DNA of 9,196 bases from Verrucomicrobiaceae bacterium (GTDB lineage: Bacteria > Verrucomicrobiota > Verrucomicrobiae > Verrucomicrobiales > Akkermansiaceae). Shown piece after piece: positions 1 to 6,021 of this stretch. The DNA lies in the NCBI GenBank assembly GCA_947372405.1, contig CANBTO010000167.1:1-9196 (forward strand), in the 5' to 3' direction. A model generated the notes under the pieces. The model did no database searches. It was not told where the DNA came from and saw nothing but the letters and a program-made list of their open reading frames with translations. How positions within the stretch are numbered: the stretch's first letter is position 1; every line of letters begins with the position of its first letter. A program made the position numbers and the translations under genes.

Positions 1-7
1 AGGAGCC

Positions 8-62
8 GACGTGAGTGCGTTATCTTTTTTTCATATGCGTAAACAGGATGAACGCTCACGTC
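8..62. repeat. Inverted repeat / possible hairpin at window start
   Basis: The left arm (8-21) pairs with the right arm (51-62) over 12 bp, with only a 2-nt bulge (t16, g17) interrupting it. GACGTGAG at 8-15 pairs with CTCACGTC at 55-62, and CGTT at 18-21 pairs with AACG at 51-54. The loop of about 29 nt holds a run of T after position 24. There is no T-tract after the right arm, so it is not a classic terminator on the + strand. It could be the tail of a leader structure, an operator-like palindrome, or part of a repeat extending left of the window. No gene is supported in 1-207; the short reading frames there have no recognisable protein character. Confidence 0.4.
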
Positions 63-207
63 ATCCCTTTCAACGCCGAAACAAGGAGTCGCCGCGCAGC
101 GGCTCTGTTCAACACATCGTGGCGCGCCAACCGGCCATAAGCTTTTCAATTTCATTTCAACATCCTTTCAACCGCGCCGGTGGGCGTACATATAACCTTC
201 CGCAAAA

Positions 208-873
208 ATGAAAATCCCCGCACTCGTTCTGCTTGGTGCTTCTTCACTCATCGCCGGGGACTTGTCCGTGGTCACGCCCAATGGCGCTGGCGGGATCGCT
301 GTGATCGAGAGCATGTCCGAATCGGAGAACATCAAAAATCCCGAACCACGAATTCAACAGGAGAAACAGATCTCCGTTCTGGAATACAAAAATCTCAAAC
401 CCGGGAAATACAGGGTCAGTTACGTCAGCGTCCGCGATCCATTTGGATTTCTCGACACCTTCATGGAGACCCATGTGAGCATCCACAAGAATGACAGGCA
501 GACGGTTTATTTGTTCGAGCCTGTGATGATGGACGGCCCTACATTTCCCGATGACGTGAGTGAATTTCTCGAAGGTCACCGCCAGAACTTACTCGAATTG
601 GAAGCTGTTTACGACGGCGGCAGGAAGTCTTTTGATGTCGCGAGAGGTGGTGCCGGTTTCATCCGGTTTCTGCGGCTCGATTGTGAATATCACCTCAAGG
701 TATGGGATCATTCCTATCAGAAATTTCCTTCGGATCGAAAAGTGATCTTTGAGAAGTCGTTTCGAGCTGTCGTGGCCAAACCGCTATTCCCGGAGCGTGA
801 TGATCCACCGAAAGCCGAAAACGCCGGACATGCGGATGGCAAGACAACGGAAGCTCCTCAAGCACCCCGTTGA
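208..873 (+). CDS. Secreted hypothetical protein, 221 aa
   Basis: I do not recognise this protein. The N-terminus has a lysine followed by a hydrophobic stretch (residues 2-16, roughly KIPALVLLGASSLIA), consistent with a short Sec signal peptide cleaved near residues 16-17, so the product is probably periplasmic or outside the cell. Residues 54-105 alternate hydrophobic and polar residues (for example LKPGKYRVSYVSV) and suggest a beta-sandwich. Residues 195-221 form a polar, proline-rich, low-complexity tail that is probably disordered. The ATG at 208 has no Shine-Dalgarno upstream, but this is the rule in this window. Base composition is clearly lower in GC than the central genes (some lines below 50 percent), suggesting an accessory gene. 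The next gene starts 124 nt downstream on the same strand. That this is a real gene rests on its length, signal peptide and plausible composition. Confidence 0.62.
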   Translation: MKIPALVLLGASSLIAGDLSVVTPNGAGGIAVIESMSESENIKNPEPRIQQEKQISVLEYKNLKPGKYRVSYVSVRDPFGFLDTFMETHVSIHKNDRQTVYLFEPVMMDGPTFPDDVSEFLEGHRQNLLELEAVYDGGRKSFDVARGGAGFIRFLRLDCEYHLKVWDHSYQKFPSDRKVIFEKSFRAVVAKPLFPERDDPPKAENAGHADGKTTEAPQAPR

Positions 874-997
874 CTCACTTCAACCACACGGCTTCCACCG
901 ATGCGTCATTTGTTACAATTCAAGATTTCGATTACAAATCTCTGGAACATAGGAAACACATGCAGTATTCGCCATCAGTTCAGCGCAAACCCATCAA

Positions 998-1456
998 ATG
1001 AGAAAATCGAGAATGCTGCTTTTGGCATCGTCCACACTCCTGTTCCTGACGGCAGGATTCTGGATTCAATCCATTCTGGGAGTTGGACATATCAATTATG
1101 GGACTTCGCCTTACAGATCATTCGGAGGCTCTGAGTCCAGTATGTGGATGGTAGCCGCTGAGTCAGGTTCATTTGCCATCGTTGAACTGCCTATAACGCG
1201 TGGGTATACGATGGTTGGTGGTTGGGACTGTGGATACCATCGTTTTTCGCAAGCGGAGTTGGCTGGAGATGGTGGCGGGTGGACTTCACGGGCAATCGGA
1301 CGTTTCAGATGGCCCTCAAATACCGATTCCAATGAATTCTATCAAATGCCATGTTCCTGGATTTTCAGCGTGCCATTCTGGTGCCCCGCCTTGGGACTGA
1401 TGGCAGTGGTCCTCTTCGCTGCACGTCGGGTTTCGCGGGAGAACCGCTTGCACTGA
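998..1456 (+). CDS. Small membrane protein with N- and C-terminal TM segments, 152 aa
   Basis: The protein starts MRKSR followed by a hydrophobic segment (residues 6-24, MLLLASSTLLFLTAGFW). A soluble, Gly/Trp-rich middle follows (about 30-117), then a second hydrophobic segment (about 119-142, including IFSVPFWCPALGLMAVVLF), and it ends in a basic tail, AARRVSREN. This layout, with a VPFW-type entry into the last membrane helix and an Arg-rich end, resembles a family of short proteins common in Planctomycetes and Verrucomicrobia. Those often carry a C-terminal zinc ribbon, which is absent here. The function is unknown. By topology the middle part probably lies outside the cytoplasm. The ATG at 998 puts positive charges just before the first membrane segment; a later ATG at 1013 would lose them. 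A weak promoter-like pair (TTGTTA at 910-915, TACAAA at 933-938, 17-nt spacer) lies upstream, so it may be transcribed separately from the preceding gene. Confidence 0.62.
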   Translation: MRKSRMLLLASSTLLFLTAGFWIQSILGVGHINYGTSPYRSFGGSESSMWMVAAESGSFAIVELPITRGYTMVGGWDCGYHRFSQAELAGDGGGWTSRAIGRFRWPSNTDSNEFYQMPCSWIFSVPFWCPALGLMAVVLFAARRVSRENRLH

Positions 1457-1469
1457 GAGGCGGTGTAAA

Positions 1470-1608
1470 ATGGCAGGGACCGATCCTCCGGGCGGTCCGG
1501 CGCATGAGGTGCGAATGCTCCAGTGAATGTCAGATCTTCGGTGCTCCCCATTCTCCATGCATTCATTTAACATGCTCGCGGACCGCCCGGAGGATCGGTC
1601 CCTGCCAT
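1470..1608. repeat. REP doublet (REPIN)-like inverted repeat
   Basis: Positions 1470-1499 and 1579-1608 are perfect reverse complements over 30 bp, separated by 79 nt. Each arm is itself an imperfect palindrome. In the left arm GGACCG (1477-1482) pairs with CGGTCC (1493-1498), with an inner CC/GG pair (1485-1486 with 1491-1492) and a 2-nt bulge. Two inverted copies of a roughly 22-bp imperfect palindrome, placed between convergent genes, is the architecture of REP doublets mobilised by RAYT (Y1/HUH) transposases. No target-site duplication is visible and no transposase is encoded here. It could also act as a bidirectional terminator for the two converging genes; towards the minus-strand side the stem is followed by only four T. 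The inverted repeat is certain; the REPIN identity is inferred. Confidence 0.75.
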
Positions 1609-1624
1609 CTGACATGCGGCAGGC

Positions 1625-2302
1625 TCACAATCCCGAGAGCACGTCGATGGCAGGCTGGTTCTTGTATTTTTTCGCGAGGTCGAGCGCGGTGACGCCTTCC
1701 TTGGAAATCACTTTGGGATCCACCTTGTGGTCGAGCAGCAGGCGGATGATTTCGGCACCGCCGCTGGCGGCGGCTTCGTGGAGTGGTGTGCCGCCGAGTT
1801 CGCTCAGAGTCATCGGATCCGCGCCGCCGGCGAGCAGGGCCTTGGCGGTTTCCAACTGGTTTTTGGCGGCGGCGTGGTGGAGGGGAGTCCAGCCGTCGTT
1901 GTCGAGTTGGTTGGGCTTGGCACCGGCCTTGAGCAGGGCGGTCACCACGGCCGGATTGTTGCGGTCCACCGCGAGATGCAGCGGCGTGCGTTTCGACGCG
2001 CTGACGCTGTTAGGATCGGCCTTGTTTTCGAGCAGCAGCAGGGCGATGTCCGTCTTGTTGCGCAGGACCGCCTGTTCGAGGGGAGGGCGGGAGTTTGCGT
2101 TGCCACCCTTGTTGGCACTCGCCGGATCGATGGACAGGTGGAGTTGGACGTCCTTGATGTCGCCTTTGGCGATGGCCTCGTCAATGGTCTGATAGACCGG
2201 AGTGGCGGCGGAGCTGGCAGCGGGAGCCGGGGTTTCCGCGGACGCGAAAGGCACCGGCACGCAGCAGGCTAGGGAAAAGATGGCGATGAGGCGGGTGGTC
2301 AT
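1625..2302 (-). CDS. Exported ankyrin-repeat protein, 225 aa
   Basis: Residues 1-22 form a Sec signal peptide (MTTRL, hydrophobic core, then a PFASA|E cleavage site), followed by an Ala/Pro-rich linker. Residues 38-225 are about six ankyrin repeats. The clearest begin RTPLHLAV (105), WTPLHHAA (138), GTPLHEAA (171) and VTALDLAK (204), and a degenerate PPLEQAV repeat starts near 73. Each has the usual LLL/LL helix and a G-A-D-P or equivalent turn. Ankyrin repeats bind proteins, so this is probably a periplasmic binding or scaffold protein; the partner is unknown. An upstream extension of the reading frame to 2449 exists but would bury the signal peptide. The start at 2302 is also the only one in the window with a good Shine-Dalgarno (AGGGA). 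It is divergent from the oxidoreductase at 2470 and convergent with the gene at 998. Confidence 0.93.
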   Translation of the reverse strand: MTTRLIAIFSLACCVPVPFASAETPAPAASSAATPVYQTIDEAIAKGDIKDVQLHLSIDPASANKGGNANSRPPLEQAVLRNKTDIALLLLENKADPNSVSASKRTPLHLAVDRNNPAVVTALLKAGAKPNQLDNDGWTPLHHAAAKNQLETAKALLAGGADPMTLSELGGTPLHEAAASGGAEIIRLLLDHKVDPKVISKEGVTALDLAKKYKNQPAIDVLSGL

Positions 2303-2306
2303 GGTT

Positions 2307-2311
2307 TCCCT
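2307..2311 (-). promoter_or_regulatory. Ribosome binding site of the ankyrin gene
   Basis: On the minus strand AGGGA lies four bases before the ATG at 2302 (CAGGGAAACC-ATG). It fixes the start directly before the signal peptide rather than at the longer in-frame alternative. It stands out because the other starts in this window have no comparable purine-rich motif. Confidence 0.6.
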
Positions 2312-2404
2312 GTAACGCGGCGTCCCACGGGAAATTTCGCGGATCGGACGAAATCCTCCATTCATCCGTAAACTTGAGTCATGTGCCGACGTAACCACGC
2401 ACGC

Positions 2405-2428
2405 ATGCCGGGCGTTTGTGCCCGGCGT
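2405..2428. other. GC-rich hairpin upstream of the first oxidoreductase gene
   Basis: GCCGGGC (2407-2413) pairs perfectly with GCCCGGC (2420-2426) around a 6-nt loop, and one A-T plus one G-T pair extend it to 2405-2428. It lies about 40 nt before the chosen ATG at 2470. It overlaps an upstream in-frame TTG at 2416, which argues against that TTG as the start. It could be a leader hairpin of the oxidoreductase mRNA or a small dispersed palindrome. No T-tract follows on the + strand, so a terminator is unlikely. Confidence 0.45.
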
Positions 2429-2469
2429 CATATCAGATCCCCAACCCACATCCCGAAATGAATCCCACC

Positions 2470-3723
2470 ATGAATCGCCGCAATTTCCTCGGAAACACCA
2501 CGCTTGTCGGAGCCGGCCTCGCCGCCAGTTCGGTCTTCGGGGCCAACGTCGTCGGAGGCTCCAAGAAAGTGAAGGTCGCGCTCATCGGCTGCGGCGGACG
2601 CGGCACCGGAGCGCTGGGGAATTTCCTCGAAGCCTGCAAGATTCTCGGCATCGAGGCCGAGGTGGTCGCCGTCGGAGACGCGTTCAAGGACAAGGCCGAG
2701 GGTCTTGGCAAGAGGCACAACCTGCCAGCGGAGCGGTGTTTCAGCGGCTATGACAATTACAAGAAAGTTGTCGCCACGGATTGCGACTACGTCCTGATGG
2801 CCACGCCGCCGGCCTTCCGGCCTGTGCATTTCGCCGCCGCCATCGAGGCGGGCAAAAATTGTTTCATCGAGAAACCTGTGGCTGTGGATCCCGCCGGAGC
2901 CCGTTCGGTGATCGCCACCGGCGAGAAGGCCGCCGCGAAAGGGCTGGCCGTCGTCTGCGGCACCCAGCGCCGCCACATGGCGGACTACCTGCGCAACAAG
3001 GCACTCATCGACGCCGGTGCGATCGGCCAGATCAAGGGCGGCGTGGTGCAGTGGAACGGCACCGTGCCATGGATCAAGCGCCGCAACGAAGGTGAGTCGG
3101 ATGCGTCCTATATGACCCGCAACTGGCTCAACTTCACCGAAATGTCCGGCGACCACATCGTCGAGCAGCACGTTCACAACCTCGACGTGGCGGTCTGGTT
3201 CCTCGGCCGCCTGCCGGTTTCCGCAGTGGGCTTCGGCGGGCGTGCACGCCGTCAAACTGGCAACATGTTCGACTTCTTCAGCATCGACTTTGATTTCGGA
3301 GATGAAGTCCACATCCACAGCCAGTGCCGCCAGTTGACCGGCACCTACGGTCATGTCGGCGAACTCTTCACCGGCACCGAAGGCTCCTGCTATGGCGGCG
3401 GCAAGCTGAACGGCAAGAAGATCGAGATCGCCGAAATCAAAGTGGATTCAGGTGACGGCCAGGTCCAGGAGCATGTGGACATGCTGCGCAGCGTGATGGC
3501 CGGCAAGCCGCTCAACGACGCCAAACGCATCGCCGAGGTCACGCTGGTGGCGATCATGGGCCGGGTCTCCGCCTACACGGGCGAGATGGTCCGCTGGAGC
3601 GACATCATGAGCAACGAGAAGTCGCCGTTCTATCAACTGGCCTGCAAGCCCGCGGCGCTCGATTTCGAAAAAGGCGAAGTCAAGATGCCCGAGGAAGTCC
3701 CGCCCGTTCCCGGCAAGGCCTGA
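2470..3723 (+). CDS. Tat-exported Gfo/Idh/MocA family oxidoreductase, 417 aa
   Basis: The N-terminus carries a twin-arginine signal (MNRRNFLG, then a weakly hydrophobic stretch to about residue 26, SSVFGA). A Rossmann fold follows, with the glycine-rich dinucleotide motif VALIGCGGRGTGA (36-48). The Gfo/Idh/MocA hallmark EKP is at 134-136, then GTQRRH (164-169). The C-terminal substrate domain has EQHVHNLDVAVWFLG (232-246); its histidines and HNLD are the usual active-site region. The family oxidises or reduces sugars, inositols and glycosides with NAD(P). Tat export implies that it folds with its cofactor in the cytoplasm and acts in the periplasm, as Zymomonas glucose-fructose oxidoreductase does. 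The substrate cannot be assigned; related proteins are often labelled inositol 2-dehydrogenase without proof. An in-frame ATG at 2458 would add MNPT before the same signal and is an equally possible start. The gene ends in a strong terminator. Confidence 0.93.
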   Translation: MNRRNFLGNTTLVGAGLAASSVFGANVVGGSKKVKVALIGCGGRGTGALGNFLEACKILGIEAEVVAVGDAFKDKAEGLGKRHNLPAERCFSGYDNYKKVVATDCDYVLMATPPAFRPVHFAAAIEAGKNCFIEKPVAVDPAGARSVIATGEKAAAKGLAVVCGTQRRHMADYLRNKALIDAGAIGQIKGGVVQWNGTVPWIKRRNEGESDASYMTRNWLNFTEMSGDHIVEQHVHNLDVAVWFLGRLPVSAVGFGGRARRQTGNMFDFFSIDFDFGDEVHIHSQCRQLTGTYGHVGELFTGTEGSCYGGGKLNGKKIEIAEIKVDSGDGQVQEHVDMLRSVMAGKPLNDAKRIAEVTLVAIMGRVSAYTGEMVRWSDIMSNEKSPFYQLACKPAALDFEKGEVKMPEEVPPVPGKA

Positions 3724-3742
3724 TCGATAGATTCACCCCTAT

Positions 3743-3787
3743 CGCCGCCGCAAACCGATATCCGGCTGTGGCGGCGTTTTTGTTTTT
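3743..3787 (+). terminator. Intrinsic terminator after the first oxidoreductase gene
   Basis: A 10-bp stem with one G-U pair (CGCCGCCGCA at 3743-3752 with TGTGGCGGCG at 3767-3776) encloses a 14-nt loop. It is followed directly by TTTTTGTTTTT (3777-3787). It starts 20 nt after the stop codon and ends 44 nt before the next ATG, so the downstream gene must have a very close promoter or depend on read-through. Confidence 0.9.
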
Positions 3788-3831
3788 CATCAGTATATCC
3801 CGATTCACCTTCACTTATCGAATCCATCACC

Positions 3832-5892
3832 ATGAAAAAACCAACCCGGCTTCTATCCCTCGCGGCCTGCATGCTCCTCGGGCCGTCGGTTCCGGCCAGC
3901 GCCGAGGACCTCTCTCCTTTGCGTCCACCGTCCGTGCCACTGGTGACGTGCGATCCTTACTTCAGCATCTGGTCCCCGCATGACAAACTCAACGACGGGG
4001 ACACCACCCATTGGACCGGAAAACCGCACCGCCTCCAATGCGTCGCCGTCATCGATGGCAATGTGTTCCAGATCATCGGAAAACCCGACAACGGAGTTGC
4101 CCCTCTTCCCCAGACCGGTTTGGAAGTTCTGCCCACACGCACGATCTGCACCTTCGGGGGTGAGGGAATCTCGCTGCGCCTGACATTCATGACGCCGGCG
4201 CTTCCGGATGATCTGGACCTGCTCTCACGGCCCGTGACCTATCTCACTTACGACGCGGCTTCCACGGATGGAAAAGCCCACAAGGTCGGGGTGGAATTTG
4301 CCGCCGGCAGCGAGATCGCGCTCAACACTCCGAATCAGGCGGCGAAATCAGAAACCGTTGGAAACACCGGCGGTCTTGTGGTCCTGCGCGTCGGATCGGT
4401 GGAACAGCCGGTACTCGGCAAGGCAGGCGACGACCTGCGCATCGACTGGGGCCATCTTTATCTCGCCGCGCCCGGCGCCAAGGCCGTTGAAGCATCCAAG
4501 ACACTTCCCAACGACTCGAACGCGCTCCGCCTCGCGCTTGATTTCGGATCCGTCGGCAGCGCATCGGTTTCACGCTGGCTGATGCTCGCCTACGACGACG
4601 GATATTCGATCCAATACATGAAATCCAACCTGCGCCCATACTGGCGGCGCAACGGTTGGGAAGCGGCGGATCTGCTCAACGCCTCCGCCAAGGATTATGA
4701 CAAACTCGTGAAACGTTGCGCGGAATTCGATGGGGAGCTGATGGCGGATACCCGCAACGCGGGCGGTGATGCCTATGCCCGCATCTGCGCGCTGGCCTAT
4801 CGCCAGTGTTTCGCGGCCGGGAAATTCACTGCGGACGCCAATGGCAAGCCGCTCCAGTTCTGCAAGGAGAACCACAGCAACGGCTGCATCTCCACCTCCG
4901 ATGTTTTCTATCCGATGTCGCCGCAGTTCCTGTTCTTCGGCCCCACCATCGCAAAATCGTTCATCGTCCCCTTCATGAACTACGCCGCATCGGACCGGTG
5001 GAAATTCCCCTTCGCCCCGCATGACCTCGGCACCTATCCGCACGCCAACGGCCAGCACTACGGCGGGGGCGAACGCACGGAGAAGAACCAGATGCCCGTC
5101 GAGGAAAGCGGCAACCTGTTGATTCTTTTCGGGGCTGTCGCCCAGATGGAAGGCAACGCGGATTTTGCAGGACTCTACTGGCCGCAACTGACCAAGTGGG
5201 CGGACTACCTCAAGGAAAAGGGTTTCGATCCCGAAAACCAACTCTGCACCGATGACTTCGCCGGTCACCTCGCCCACAATGTCAATCTATCAGCAAAGGC
5301 GATCTGCGGGCTCGGAGCCTATGCCAAACTCTGCACCATGCGCGGTGACAAGGCCAAGGCCGACGAGTTCTCGAAGCTCGCCAGGGACTTCGCCGCCCGC
5401 TGGGTGAAGGAGGCCACTGAAGGCGATCACACCCGCCTGGCCTTCGACCAACCCGGGACATGGAGTCAGAAATACAATCTCGTGTGGGACCGTATCCTCG
5501 GCCTGGGCCTGTTTCCCGATGATGTTCTGGCAAAGGAAATGGCGTTCTACATCAAAACTCAAAACACCTACGGACTGCCGCTCGACAGCCGCAAGGACTA
5601 CACCAAGCTCGACTGGCTGCTGTGGACCGCGACCCTTACCCAAAAGCGCGCGGATTTCGACGCGTTGGTCGCACCGGTGGCCAGGTTTATCCAGGAAACC
5701 CCGGCCCGCTCGCCTCTAACCGACTGGTATCAGACCAAGGACGCGCGCAAGGTTGGATTCACGGGCCGCCCCGTCATCGGCGGGGTCTTTTTGCAGATGC
5801 TCTATCAGAAAGAGGTCTGGAAGAAATACGCGTCACGGGACACCACCAGGGCCGCCGGTTGGGCGCCGATGCCGACAGCACCCGTCAACTAG
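3832..5892 (+). CDS. Secreted glutaminase A-like protein (DUF5127/DUF4965/DUF1793), 686 aa
   Basis: A Sec signal peptide covers residues 1-24 (MKKPTRLLSL..., PASA|E). Residues 35-260 form the beta-rich N-terminal part (DUF5127), opened by the characteristic DPYFSIWSP (41-49). From about 270 the protein becomes an (alpha/alpha)6-type barrel (DUF4965 then DUF1793). It keeps the family signatures SDVFYPMSP (356-364), PHDLGTYP (396-403), MPVEESGN (421-428), CTDDFAGHL (472-480), YNLVWDRILGL (548-558), GLPLDSR (581-587), LTDWYQT (629-635) and GRPVIGG (645-651). The family is named after Aspergillus glutaminase A, which releases ammonia from glutamine. The fold resembles glycoside hydrolases, however, and the true substrate of bacterial members is mostly unproven. 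The length fits a complete member without the extra N-terminal DUF4964 domain. It should act in the periplasm or outside the cell. It lies just after the terminated oxidoreductase gene and converges with the second one. Confidence 0.93.
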   Translation: MKKPTRLLSLAACMLLGPSVPASAEDLSPLRPPSVPLVTCDPYFSIWSPHDKLNDGDTTHWTGKPHRLQCVAVIDGNVFQIIGKPDNGVAPLPQTGLEVLPTRTICTFGGEGISLRLTFMTPALPDDLDLLSRPVTYLTYDAASTDGKAHKVGVEFAAGSEIALNTPNQAAKSETVGNTGGLVVLRVGSVEQPVLGKAGDDLRIDWGHLYLAAPGAKAVEASKTLPNDSNALRLALDFGSVGSASVSRWLMLAYDDGYSIQYMKSNLRPYWRRNGWEAADLLNASAKDYDKLVKRCAEFDGELMADTRNAGGDAYARICALAYRQCFAAGKFTADANGKPLQFCKENHSNGCISTSDVFYPMSPQFLFFGPTIAKSFIVPFMNYAASDRWKFPFAPHDLGTYPHANGQHYGGGERTEKNQMPVEESGNLLILFGAVAQMEGNADFAGLYWPQLTKWADYLKEKGFDPENQLCTDDFAGHLAHNVNLSAKAICGLGAYAKLCTMRGDKAKADEFSKLARDFAARWVKEATEGDHTRLAFDQPGTWSQKYNLVWDRILGLGLFPDDVLAKEMAFYIKTQNTYGLPLDSRKDYTKLDWLLWTATLTQKRADFDALVAPVARFIQETPARSPLTDWYQTKDARKVGFTGRPVIGGVFLQMLYQKEVWKKYASRDTTRAAGWAPMPTAPVN

Positions 5893-5994
5893 GCGGTTGT
5901 CCCGGGTTCCAGGGCAACCGTCGCGATCCACTGCCGTCAGGTCAGCGGCGGACAATACACCGACGCGGGCTTCGTCGGGACAGGTCCGGCGAAG
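5893..5994. terminator. Two hairpins between convergent genes (possible terminators)
   Basis: The first hairpin, 5893-5921, begins directly after the TAG stop. CGGTTG (5894-5899) pairs with CAACCG (5915-5920), extended inward by G-U and C-G pairs. The second, 5970-5994, has a 10-bp stem (CTTCGTCGGG with TCCGGCGAAG, two G-U pairs) around a 5-nt loop. Neither is followed by a T-tract on either strand, so they are not canonical intrinsic terminators. Their position between two converging genes makes a role in ending transcription plausible. Confidence 0.4.
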
Positions 5995-6021
5995 TGAGGG
6001 TGCGCATGGATACCCGGTTCA

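Noticed and set aside
120..129. 10-bp perfect palindrome TGGCGCGCCA
   Set aside because: Too short to distinguish from chance in GC-rich DNA and not associated with any other signal.
11..211. 66-aa frame at the window start
   Set aside because: Basic, low-complexity translation without domain, signal or ribosome site; it overlaps the start of the gene at 208.
1351..1692. 113-aa plus-strand frame spanning the inverted repeat
   Set aside because: It overlaps the end of the two-TM gene and reads through both arms of the repeat; no start signal or protein character.
1727..2272. 181-aa plus-strand frame opposite the ankyrin gene with repetitive Gly/Val content
   Set aside because: Its repetition is the reverse-strand echo of the ankyrin repeats.
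2303..2449. N-terminal extension of the ankyrin protein to 2449
   Set aside because: It would bury a clear signal peptide 50 residues inside, while the start at 2302 has its own Shine-Dalgarno.
2416..2469. Upstream in-frame TTG start for the first oxidoreductase
   Set aside because: It would put 18 extra residues before the twin-arginine motif and lies in the loop of a GC-rich hairpin (2405-2428). The ATGs at 2458 and 2470 are more plausible.
2428..3354. 308-aa reading frame on the minus strand opposite the first oxidoreductase
   Set aside because: It lies entirely antisense to a gene with clear family motifs, has no domain character and a biased composition typical of antisense frames in high-GC DNA.
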